Of a stretch of 64,000 bases of DNA, positions 55,312-64,000 are shown in pieces. The notes beneath the pieces were generated by a model. The model was not told the DNA's origin and made no database searches. It saw only the letters and a list, made by a program, of their open reading frames with translations. This DNA is from Drosophila persimilis (taxonomy: Eukaryota; Arthropoda; Insecta; Diptera; Drosophilidae): the NCBI RefSeq assembly GCF_003286085.1, contig NW_020825348.1:62001-126000 (forward strand), given 5' to 3'. Both the position numbers and the translations under genes were made by a program. Within the stretch, counting starts at the first letter, position 1; each line of letters begins with the position of its first letter.

Positions 55312-55625
55312 TGTGGGGGGACTTATACATATGCGCGTATAATCCTCCCGGTTGTATCGAGTTTGAGGCTACTTTCTCGCAATAATTGTTGTCGACGGAT
55401 TCATTAAGAAATCATAACTTTATTTCGTTCATTCGTCTTATATTTAATTTACACAGTGTTTTATAATTTTCTCTTCTCTCGCTTTCGTTTAATCCGCGCA
55501 CCGAGAACACAACCTCTCTCTCTCGTAGCTCAAACTCTTCTCCTTTTCGATTACTCGATCTTAGTTTCTATTCGATTATTTCCTCTCTCTATGTTAATGA
55601 TACTCCCGTTACTGCCTTTCCTACA
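55312..55625 (-). repeat. D LTR, 3' of full copy and 5' of truncated copy
   Basis: 314 bp, minus strand TGTAGG...CCCACA. Serves two internal regions. The Gag-Pol stop codon lies inside it (55,589). Confidence 0.82.
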
Positions 55626-58600
55626 TTCGGCCATCCGACATCCTCATTCGTCCCGAATGATGGATACCACTTTTTCATGTGCTCTGCCACTGTGTTAGTC
55701 CGGTTAGGTCCCTCTTCCTCTCCTACTTTTTCGACTAAATATCTACCATGCCTCAATTTGCGGACTATTTTATAAGGTCCTAAATATTTTTTCTTTAACT
55801 TCAAACCCGCTCCAAACTGCGTTCTTTTGATGGCAACCAATTCATCCACCTCATACTCGCGCTCCTCTCTCCTATTCCTGTTATACGTTCTACTATTTTC
55901 TTCTTGCATTTTAGCTATGTTTCCTTTCACTGTCTTTCGTATCTCTTCTTTTTCACTCTGTAGCTCGGCTAGCAACTCTTCTTCCAACATGTCCTTCAAC
56001 TCAATATCATACCCTATTCTCATATCGATGCCTGTCAGGATCTTAAATGGCGACACTTTCGTACTTCTCGGGGGTGACGAATTTATGAATTGCTGTACTC
56101 TACCGACATTCTTATACCATGCCTTAGGATCTTCCGCACACAATTTTGTTAACAACGAGATGATCGTCCGATTTAGACGCTCCACTTGCCCGTTTCCCCT
56201 CGGCACTCCCGTGGCAATAAGCAAATGCTGTATATTTTGTGAGTCACAGTACTCCTTAAAGATGTTTGAAGTAAAAGCAGTACCGCGGTCAGTAACGACC
56301 CGCCTTGGATTTCCAAACAACTCTGATTGCCTTTGAAACTTGTCAACCACTTCTTCTGCACCAGTGCTCTTCGTCGGATACAACCACACATATTTCGAGA
56401 AAGCATCTACTACTACCAAAATATGATTGTACCGTTTTTTCGTTAACTCCATAGGGCCTATATGATCAACATGAAAAGTATTCAACGGTTCGTCACCCTT
56501 ATCAATAAAATTCAGAAATCCTTCTTTTCTACCATGTTTCGACTCGCTGACAATACATTCCAAGCACGACCTAACAATTACTTCTACTTTACTCGGCAAA
56601 CTCGGTATATAATAATCTCTCTGTACTAGATCAGTAGTCTTTTTTACCCCAAAATGCCCTTGGCGATGGGCCATTAGAATAATTTCCCTTTCCATGCTGG
56701 ATGGTATCACAATGAGCTCCTTAGTAGGATCTTTATGCAAAATACCATGCTGCACGTAAAAGTCATCGTATGTTCCTTGTTCTAACACCTTAACTATTAC
56801 GCTTGTCCATTCATCTAGTTTTTGTGCATTTTGTATTTTAATCCTAATCGTATCTTCCAATAGAAGACAATGTACTCTGCTTAAAGCATCGACGTGTTTC
56901 ATTCTGACGCCCGACCGATGCTCAATATCAAACTCAAAATCTTGCAAAAATATTGCCCAGCGGGCTACCCTTAAGGGAACTTCTCGTTTTTTCATCGTCA
57001 TTGCAAAAGCGTTGCAATCTGTAACGATCTTTATCTTCATCCCCAATACGTATACTCTCCATTTCTTCAATGCTTGGATTATAGCCAGGACCTCCAACTC
57101 ATATGAATGATATTTCTCTTCAGTTGGCGTAGTCTTCCTACTCATATACTCTACTGGGTGAAACTGTTGATCCTCTGAGCTTCTTTGCAACAAAATGGCT
57201 CCATAACCAAATTTACTAGCATCACAATGGATTTCTGTAACTCTCTTTGGATTGAAAAGTAGCAAAACCGGTGGATTGGTTAATCGAAGCTTTAGCTGTT
57301 CAAACGAGGCCAGTTCTTCCATCCCCATCTTAAAAGAAACCTCCTTTTTCAATAGATTTGTAAGTGGTTTAGCAATCGTGGCGAAATCCTTCACGAACCT
57401 ACGGAAATATGATGTGAGACCCAAATATCGTTGGACTCCCTTTCTATCTCGTGGAACTGGAAAATTCTCAACTGCTCCCGTTTTCTCTCTTGACGGTATA
57501 ATCGTCCCGTCTTCTATAATGTACCCAAGGAAAATGACTCTGCGCTGTAAAAACTGACACTTACTCCATTTCATTTTCAACCCTGACGCCTCTGCCAAGC
57601 TCAAAACTCTCTTCAGTTTATTGATTCCTTCTAACTCACTCTCAGCTGGTATAATAATGTCATCCATATACAATATCAAAACGCCTTCGCTAATAAGTGG
57701 CCTCAGCACCGCGAATATATAGCGCGTGAACACCGCTGCCGAATTGTTAATCCCAAATGGTACAAAATTAAACTCGTATTGGCCGTTCTGGGTGACAAAC
57801 GACGTAAATTTCCTCGAGTTCTCCTCTACTGGGACGTGAAAGTATCCGTCACACAAATCGAGTGTTGTGAATATCTTTCCTCTTTGCAATTTATGTAACA
57901 CATCATCGATAACTACTGTCGGAAAATTATCTCGTATAATCTTCTGGTTGAGCTTCCTATAGTCACAACATAACCTTTTCTTACCGTCTTTCTTCGGAAC
58001 TAGCACAATAGGCGAAGAGTATTCCGAAACACTGTGTCGAATGATTCCTTTCTCCAACCATTCCTTAATTTGCTGATCTACCCTTTCTTGGTCGTCATAA
58101 GGCAACCGTCTCGGTCTCTGATATACTGGCACTTCGTCCATGAGTATAATCTTCATTTCCACTGGACAATTAGTCGACTTTACTGGATTATACTGGGTAA
58201 TCATATCCTTCACTATTCCCTTAGTCATAACACTCAAATGCGAAAGATCGACCTCTGACGAAAAATCTTCTATCTCTTTTATCGTCATTATCTGCTCGAA
58301 TGCTTCTTTTAACTCTGCTACGCGATTCGCCGGTGAAACATCGATAGAGCTCTTAATATCACTATAATGAGCAATACTGGTTTGAGCGCTATCCTCTATC
58401 TCGGATCTCTTTTCATTATCCCTCACCTCTTCAAACTTATGAAAAACTACTCCTTTTTTCCCAAGTGTAACGCTCACTACCTCTAATACGTCACTACCGA
58501 TTACCGCGCTATACAAAGTGTCTCTATCTTTGACCACATGAAAACACATCTCAATCGGGATGCCATCTAGCTCAGTATCAACAAGGAAAAATCCGAGGGT

Positions 58601-59704
58601 ACCAATTCTTTTTCCTCCGATTCCAACTAATTCTTTCACTTGCGCCCTTAATGGAACTGGGTACGCTCGCTTATATGCACTCTCACTCATAGTGCATATG
58701 TCGCTACCGGAATCAAAAAGCGATGATATCACTTCATTACCGAACCGAACATCCTTAAAAACCCGATTATACATTCTCTGGACTAGCTGTTGTGGCTTTG
58801 ATATCTCCTTTATATCCTTCTTTTGGACTTTACACTGATTTGCTTTATGTCCCAACTGTTCGCATTTGAAACATTTTATATCCTTCTCCACGCAATCTTT
58901 AGCCAAATGATTTTTCCCTCCACACTTGAAACATCTAGGTTCAACTGTCCTGATATTCTGTTCCTTCTTCTCGAACTTCATCTTTAATCTCGACTCCAGA
59001 TTCGACGATGTTTTCTCGTATATCTTCATTTTGTCTCTTAACTCTTTAAAATCCTTGGCCTGATATAACACGCTCTTGTTCTGATTTGTATCAGGTATAC
59101 CTTCTATTATGTATTCTATGACGCTATCTTCATCTAAATTACTCTTTTTGGCCAGACTCTTCATTTGATAAAAATATTCTACCAAACTTTCATTCGGCTT
59201 CTTCTTCCTATTCTCGAGTTGCTTGTGTACTTGCTTTGCCGACAGTTTCTCTGTAAACTCTTCCTCTAAAGCTTCTTTAAGTGTATCCCAATTAGTAAGA
59301 CCATCTTGACTGTTTACAAACAACTTCGCAGCTCCTTTCAGCAATTGCCTACCATATACGAACTTTTGCAGCGCGTTCCACTGTACTGTCTCTGCTGTGC
59401 TCTCAAAATCTGTAAGCCAATCGTTAATATCTTTATGCTGGCTGCCATCAAACTCAACTAAAGAATCACGAATATCTTTCAATGTAAACGCCATTTTACT
59501 TGGAGCTTCTAATTGTTCACTCTGGATATTCAAACTAAAATCTGTTGTATCCTCATACATTGACTCTTTATTAACCTCCGACTCGAAATATGATATTAGT
59601 CTGTCTTGTAACTCTGCTTTGTTCCCCTTAGTTTTCAGCTTCAACTCTTTTAACTTTTCTTTTAGCTCGACTACGGTGAGTTGTGTGATCTCGTTGTGCA
59701 ACAT
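55589..59704 (-). CDS. gag-pol: D Gag-Pol polyprotein, intact, 1,371 aa
   Basis: Single ORF of a Ty3/gypsy element. Residues 6-40 match a SAP motif (LTVVELKEKLKEL...GNKAELQDRL). Gag capsid about 70-240; CCHC knuckles 258-271 and 278-291; protease DSG at 331-333; RT about 510-750 with YMDD 679-682; RNase H from Asp828 to DALSR near 940; integrase HHCC (His1013, His1017, Cys1047, Cys1050), catalytic Asp1080, Asp1139 and Glu1175 (35-residue spacing); GPY/F module (YLGPYKIV) near 1,310. The last 12 codons lie in the 3' LTR. No stop or frameshift, so it is the only evidently complete coding unit among the transposons here. No gag/pol frameshift is needed, as in micropia/blastopia-type elements. 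Confidence 0.92.
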   Translation of the reverse strand: MLHNEITQLTVVELKEKLKELKLKTKGNKAELQDRLISYFESEVNKESMYEDTTDFSLNIQSEQLEAPSKMAFTLKDIRDSLVEFDGSQHKDINDWLTDFESTAETVQWNALQKFVYGRQLLKGAAKLFVNSQDGLTNWDTLKEALEEEFTEKLSAKQVHKQLENRKKKPNESLVEYFYQMKSLAKKSNLDEDSVIEYIIEGIPDTNQNKSVLYQAKDFKELRDKMKIYEKTSSNLESRLKMKFEKKEQNIRTVEPRCFKCGGKNHLAKDCVEKDIKCFKCEQLGHKANQCKVQKKDIKEISKPQQLVQRMYNRVFKDVRFGNEVISSLFDSGSDICTMSESAYKRAYPVPLRAQVKELVGIGGKRIGTLGFFLVDTELDGIPIEMCFHVVKDRDTLYSAVIGSDVLEVVSVTLGKKGVVFHKFEEVRDNEKRSEIEDSAQTSIAHYSDIKSSIDVSPANRVAELKEAFEQIMTIKEIEDFSSEVDLSHLSVMTKGIVKDMITQYNPVKSTNCPVEMKIILMDEVPVYQRPRRLPYDDQERVDQQIKEWLEKGIIRHSVSEYSSPIVLVPKKDGKKRLCCDYRKLNQKIIRDNFPTVVIDDVLHKLQRGKIFTTLDLCDGYFHVPVEENSRKFTSFVTQNGQYEFNFVPFGINNSAAVFTRYIFAVLRPLISEGVLILYMDDIIIPAESELEGINKLKRVLSLAEASGLKMKWSKCQFLQRRVIFLGYIIEDGTIIPSREKTGAVENFPVPRDRKGVQRYLGLTSYFRRFVKDFATIAKPLTNLLKKEVSFKMGMEELASFEQLKLRLTNPPVLLLFNPKRVTEIHCDASKFGYGAILLQRSSEDQQFHPVEYMSRKTTPTEEKYHSYELEVLAIIQALKKWRVYVLGMKIKIVTDCNAFAMTMKKREVPLRVARWAIFLQDFEFDIEHRSGVRMKHVDALSRVHCLLLEDTIRIKIQNAQKLDEWTSVIVKVLEQGTYDDFYVQHGILHKDPTKELIVIPSSMEREIILMAHRQGHFGVKKTTDLVQRDYYIPSLPSKVEVIVRSCLECIVSESKHGRKEGFLNFIDKGDEPLNTFHVDHIGPMELTKKRYNHILVVVDAFSKYVWLYPTKSTGAEEVVDKFQRQSELFGNPRRVVTDRGTAFTSNIFKEYCDSQNIQHLLIATGVPRGNGQVERLNRTIISLLTKLCAEDPKAWYKNVGRVQQFINSSPPRSTKVSPFKILTGIDMRIGYDIELKDMLEEELLAELQSEKEEIRKTVKGNIAKMQEENSRTYNRNRREEREYEVDELVAIKRTQFGAGLKLKKKYLGPYKIVRKLRHGRYLVEKVGEEEGPNRTNTVAEHMKKWYPSFGTNEDVGWPNVGKAVTGVSLT

Positions 59705-60646
59705 TAGTATTGTAATTAATATGATATAAACTTAAAATAATGTTTAAGAATTTTGATTAATGTTTACGAATAATATGTTTTATCTCACTCTTTAAATTTC
59801 TTATACTTTATCTCTGTTACTCTTACTCTGCTGTCTCTCTTTGACATCTGTCGCTATTACGCTAATTGTTTCTTACGTCGTTTCTTTGCTCTGCACCCAT
59901 ACACACGTCTGATGGATAACGCCGTCGTCTGTGTATGTGGCTGCCGCACTCGGGACTTTGATTTTCTTCTTTTCCTCTGCTCTCGATCGTCTCGTCACGC
60001 CTTGTTCCTATCTGCTGGTTGATGCCGTCGTCGTTGTGTGTGAAGCCCGCTCTCTGGATACTGATGTTCTCTGCTCTTTCTGGACCCTCTCGTCGCGTTC
60101 TGCACCCATACACACATCTGATGAATATTGTCGTCGCCTGTGTATGTGAATGCCGCTCTCTGGATTCTGTTGTTGTTGTTACTCCTTGCTTCTCTGTACC
60201 TCTCTCTAACCGTTCGACATCGAAGTTTTCAACTCTCTTTTATGCACTCTCTGTGTGCCTCTTTTCCATCTGTTCCACTGCCTCTCTCACAGTTTCACAT
60301 AATTTTCTCGTCTCTTGTGCACTATTTATGTGCTTCTTCTCGAATTTTCGTTGTCCTCTGTGGTTCTACCGTCGCTCAGACATGCACGAACTTAACGGAT
60401 AATGCCGTAACTGCTCTTCTGCTTGCCTTTGCTGTCATACTCTGTCTCACTCGCTCTCGTGAAATTTAGGCCTGTCGTGACATAGCCATTTCTGTGTGTG
60501 TGCTGCTCAATGTGCTGTCTCGTTCTCTCCTTTGCAGAAATTTCTAGACGTTCAAAAATCTGCTTCTCCTGGGTGTTTTATGTTTTGTGGCAATAATGTA
60601 TACACAATTTAATGATTGATGTACACTATTGCTTCTTTTTTTTATT
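59705..60646 (-). other. D leader with degenerate internal repeats
   Basis: Unusually long non-coding leader. A block of about 100 bp with the core ctgcacccatacacac and gtcgtctgtgtatgtg recurs in degenerate form near 59,890, 59,995 and 60,095. Pyrimidine-rich on the plus strand. The corresponding leader of copy 2 is 54,375-55,294. Confidence 0.7.
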
Positions 60647-60659
60647 GGACGAGCCCCCA
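60647..60659 (-). promoter_or_regulatory. D primer binding site, tRNA-Pro-like
   Basis: Minus strand TGGGGGCTCGTCC complements the last 13 nt of tRNA-Pro with CCA; this is the primer type known from murine leukaemia virus. The match ends after 13 nt. Four bases (TTAA) separate it from the LTR. Confidence 0.65.
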
Positions 60660-60663
60660 TTAA

Positions 60664-60979
60664 TGTGGGGGGACTTATACATGCGCGCGTATAATCCTCC
60701 CGGTTGTATCGAATTTGAGGCTACTTTCTCGCAATAATTGTTGTCGACGGATTCATTAAGAAATCATAACTTTATTTCGTTCATTGGTCTTATATTTAAT
60801 TTACACAGTATTTTATAATTTTCTCTTCTCTCGCTTTCATTTAAGCCGCGCGCACAGAACATAAGCTCTCTCTCTCTCTCGTAGCTCAAACTCTTCCTCT
60901 TCGATTACTCTATCCTCGTTTCTATTCAATTATTTCCTCTCTATATGTTAATGGTACTCCCGTTACTGCCTTTCCTACA
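60664..60979 (-). repeat. D 5' LTR, 316 bp
   Basis: Minus strand TGTAGG...CCCACA. TATA-type box TATAAAATA at 60,809-60,817 and polyadenylation signal AATAAA at 60,771-60,776, in the order expected for U3-R. Right edge defined where similarity to the left LTR stops (60,979/60,980). Confidence 0.82.
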
Positions 60980-61876
60980 GAATAAGTATTGAAATAACAA
61001 AAGAAGAGGACAGCTATAATATCGACCCAAAGCGAACTGATAAAGAACGTAGTAAATCCATGGAATTGATAAAACTTAACTATTCAGACTTAACTAACAT
61101 TCCAGCAATACAACTTAACTACGAAATGAATCTCAAACTGAAATCAGAAGAACCTGTACGTACTGTTCTGAGAAGACTTTCATATCAGGAGAAAAAGAAG
61201 TAGATACCCAAATAGATGAACTATTGAAAAAAGGCTTCATAAGCGAAAGTAAATTGGCTTACAGCTCTGTAATAGTATTAGTCAAGAAAAAAATGTTCAT
61301 TCGTGATTGATATCCATTGCCACTTATAGACGACTAGTTAGTGAGATTAAAAGGGAACACAATTTTTACACTTTTAGATTTGAAACACAGTTATCACCAA
61401 GTAAAAGTATCAAAAAGTTCGGTGCAGTATACAGTACTTGTCATATTCATAACAATATGAATATACAAGAATGCCTTTTGGACTTATGAATGCACCAGTA
61501 GTATAAATTAGATTTATTAATTTTATTTGACAACCATTAATTCGCGAAGGTTTGTGTAGTAGTTTATATGGACGATATCGCTATAGGTTCTAAGTCGTTC
61601 AACGAACATCTTATAACAGTAGGTACAGTTTTAAGAATTCTCGCAGAGTATCGACTAGAAATTAAGGTTAGTAAATGTCAATTTGGTTATGAAAGTATTG
61701 AGTTCTTGGGATATACCCTTTCTGGTAAAGGAATAAGCCCAAACTGTGAACACACAACAACCATTAAGCATCTGCCATTGTCAAAACATCGCCATAAAAT
61801 GCAAAAGGTTTTAGGATTATTCTCTTATTTTAGGCGTTTCATTCCTGCTTACTCAAAAATAGCAAAACAATTGAAC
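60980..61876 (+). pseudogene. pol: E RT remnant
   Basis: Pre-RT spacer, then RT blocks (LVKKK, YPLPLIDD, LLDLKHSYHQV) in changing frames. The catalytic region VYMDDIAIGSKSF near 61,565 opens a 126-codon stretch through FLGYTLSGKG and LGLFSYFRRFIPAYSK. At least three frame changes and several stops precede it. Interrupted at about 61,877. Confidence 0.8.
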
Positions 61877-63008
61877 CATGCTCTGCTTATTCTCAAGCTC
61901 TCTTTATTAGGGTTCCCAACGAATCTTCTAGATTGGATTTGGTCCTAACAGTACTCAACGTGTTTTGTTTTCTAACGTGTTGTCAAGTACTGTTAATGTT
62001 ACTTCAGGTGTGCCACAGGGAAGTCATCTGGGCCCGCTTCTGTTTATTTTATTTGTGAATGCCCTTCCTCAAGTTATAACATACTCTACTACACTAATGT
62101 ATGCTGATAGTGTTAATAATGCTGTCTTACTCTGATTGGTATTTGCACACACGACTTCAACTTGATCTAAGTGAACTACTATTGTGGTGTTCAACTAATC
62201 TTCTTTTTCTGAACCTTTCCAAATGCAAACTTATGACATTTTACCGTCGTGCTCCTCATTTTGTCCCATATGTTCTAGGAAATCATGTCCTTGAGCGAAT
62301 TTCCAGTTCAAATGACCTCGGAGTCCTTTTTGATCATAAGATGTGTTTTAACACCCATATAGCTGCAACTGTAAATAAAGCTAATGGTGTTTTAGCGTTC
62401 ATCAAGCGTTGGTCCAAGGAGTTTGACGACCCGTACGTTACGAAACAACTGTACATCTCGTTAGTACGTCCTATATTGGAGTATTGTTCTTGTGTGTGGA
62501 GCCCGCAGTATAAAGAGCAGCAGGCTGTTATTGAATCCGTGCAAAAGCAATTTTTAATTTTTGCCCTTCGGAACTTTAACTGGGACTCGGGTAGAATCTT
62601 GCCACCCTACCGGTCTAGGCTATATCTTATTGACCTGCCGTCGTTGCACCATCGCAGAATATGCAATGGCGTAATGTTCGTGCACAAGCTCCTTCTCGGG
62701 ACTGTTGACTCCCAAACTCTCTTGGGTCAGATTGACTTGGCCGTTCCATCTAGACCTACCCGTACTTTTAGGCCTATCCGTCTACCCATATGTAGGTTTA
62801 ATTATGCTGATCATGAACCTTTTAGGGTTTTATGCCATAATTATAACTCCCTCTGTCAAACCCTATCCCCTGAACTTTCTCTTAAACTAATTGCATGCAA
62901 TATTTATAATCACTTAAATTTAGCTAACTTTTAACTTATCTTTTTCCGCCTTTAGTAACTAAGTACCATTATTAACAGATAATTTGTTAATAAATAAATA
63001 AAAAAAAT
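61877..63008 (+). mobile_element. CR1/jockey-like non-LTR fragment, 5' truncated
   Basis: Begins inside RT (LLGFPTNLLDWI), then SGVPQGSHLGPLLFILFVN, a mutated catalytic box YADS near 62,100, and a 277-codon open stretch to 62,934 covering the RT thumb and C-terminal region (LGVLFDHKMCFNTHI; SLVRPILEYCSCVWSPQY). It ends with an (AATA)-rich A-tail at 62,985-63,008. It separates E RT from E RNase H. Confidence 0.8.
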
Positions 63009-64000
63009 TACAAGGACTGACAAAACCTGTAACTAAGTTTGACCTTCAAGACAAATGAATAAACATTTTTGAATATCTTCGAGAAAAACTGATTTCATCC
63101 CCAGTTTTATCTCTGTATAATCCAAATAGAGAAACAGAATTGCATTGTGATGCAAGTAGTAAAGGCCTCATGAAAGTGATAACAAAGACCGAATAGTTCC
63201 GAGATTGAGTGTGACGACATTAATCTTCAACTTCAGATAACACAAAACAGGGACAACCATATAGGAAAAAAAAAACAATTGGAGCATGGACCTGTTAAGA
63301 AACTTTCATTGAGCGATGGAATGGTTTATAAAATAGGTGAGAGCGACGTTTAGTTGTTTTATGTCCCAGATGAAATAGAAACGCAAATAATCAGAAAAGT
63401 TCACGAAAACTTATGTCATTTAGGAACTGAGAAATATATGAAAGAAATCTAAAGACATTGTTAGTTCCCAAATATGAGATCTAAAATCGATTCGTTTATA
63501 GGAAATTGTTTAATTTGTATGATGTTTTCAGTCCCACACATGCGAATAATCGAACCCTTCACAATATTCCTAAGCGACCAATCCCATTCGACACATTACA
63601 CGTAGACCATTTTGGACCACTTTCCGCTATTATATCAAAGAAGAAGCATGTATTCGTTTTCATTGACGCTTTTACAAAATTTGTAAGATTGTTTTCTGTA
63701 AATACGACAAGCACTAAAGAAGTCAACACATTTTTTTCAAAGTTTTTTTTAATTTTATAGTCGTTCACGTAGAATTTTTTAGCGATATAGAAACGGGTTT
63801 TACATCATTAGAATTTAGTAAATTTTTGTTAGAAAATAATATAGAACACGTGAAAGTGGCAACTGCTTCACCCCAAGCGAATGGTCAGGTAGAACGGGTT
63901 AACAGAACTATGAAATCTATGTTCGCCAAAACAACTGAGCCAATAAATCACGAAGATTCGAGCAAACTTTTAATAAATGCTGAATGACAACTCAGTCCAT
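63009..64000 (+). pseudogene. pol: E RNase H to integrase remnant
   Basis: Resumes with TKPVTKFDL, the RNase H start (YNPNRETELHCDASSKGL), then a large gap: most of RNase H and the linker are missing. Integrase zinc region (HLGTEKY) near 63,420, core 63,540-63,760 (HVDHFGPL; FIDAFTKFVRLF), and the catalytic Glu block (ASPQANGQVERVNRTM) near 63,870. Multiple stops; cut by the window end. Confidence 0.78.

Larger units (their letters stand above)
55312..60979 (-). mobile_element. D: complete mdg3/blastopia-like LTR retrotransposon
   Basis: 5' LTR 60,664-60,979, tRNA-Pro-like primer site, about 940-bp leader, a single gag-pol ORF of 1,371 codons, 3' LTR 55,312-55,625. About 5.7 kb. The LTRs differ at several positions by eye, including short indels. 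Target duplication cannot be tested, because the left side continues into a second copy. Confidence 0.85.
60980..64000 (+). mobile_element. E: decayed mdg3-like element, pol only, split by non-LTR insert
   Basis: Plus-strand Pol remnants with the same integrase signature as A (TLHNIPKRPIPFDTLHVDH compared with TLHSIPKSCVPFHTLHVDH). Many stops and shifts. Left edge is the D LTR; the right edge is the window end. Confidence 0.75.

Overview
The window looks like Drosophila (or close relative) heterochromatin. It is almost wholly made of nested and tandem retrotransposons. Evidence: Ty3/gypsy lineages resembling 412/mdg1, 17.6/297 and mdg3/blastopia, a BEL/Pao element, LOA-like and CR1/jockey-like non-LTR elements, and an intronless RpL9 copy. 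I see no ordinary single-copy host gene, tRNA or rRNA. Letters A-E below are my labels; family names are inferred from protein motifs, primer sites and LTR termini, not from a search.

1-27,110 (minus strand): a head-to-tail array of two unrelated Ty3/gypsy elements joined into a chimera. A is mdg3/blastopia-like (Gag with one CCHC knuckle). B is 412/mdg1-like (Gly/Arg/Asn-rich Gag, DTGA protease, YMDD RT). Read along the minus strand the order is B(V)-A(V)-B(IV)-A(IV)-B(III)-A(III)-A(II)-B(I)-A(I). The A-to-B joint is identical in three copies and fuses A reverse transcriptase in frame to B Gag. The B-to-A joint is the same in three of four copies. No LTR separates the units, so the array grew by DNA duplication rather than independent insertion. 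B(V) keeps the element's true 5' part: small ORFs, leader, tRNA-Arg primer site and an LTR ending at 42,913.

27,268-41,490 (plus strand): two almost identical 7.1-kb 17.6/297-like errantiviruses (C1, C2), each with two 595-bp LTRs, a tRNA-Ser primer site, gag, pol and env. They lie head to tail, separated only by one shared ATAT. They interrupt the leader of B(V), which resumes at 41,491.

42,914-48,672 (minus): a BEL/Pao element with broken gag-pol, a tRNA-Asn primer site and a partial LTR; B(V) inserted into its 3' end. 48,673-53,320 (plus): a degraded LOA-like non-LTR element whose endonuclease is split by a processed, intact-ORF RpL9 retrocopy. 53,321-60,979 (minus): element D (mdg3/blastopia-like), one complete copy with an uninterrupted 1,371-aa Gag-Pol bearing an N-terminal SAP-like motif and a tRNA-Pro-like primer site, sharing its 3' LTR with a second truncated copy. 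60,980-64,000 (plus): a decayed mdg3-like pol (E) split by a 5'-truncated CR1/jockey-like element.

What works together: D is the only element with a complete uninterrupted coding capacity. C2 has one frame break in pol; C1 has several. All A copies appear to lack the protease active site. The nesting order (BEL, then B, then C1/C2) gives a relative age ladder. The layout resembles a transposon graveyard or piRNA-cluster-like locus, but this cannot be shown from sequence alone.
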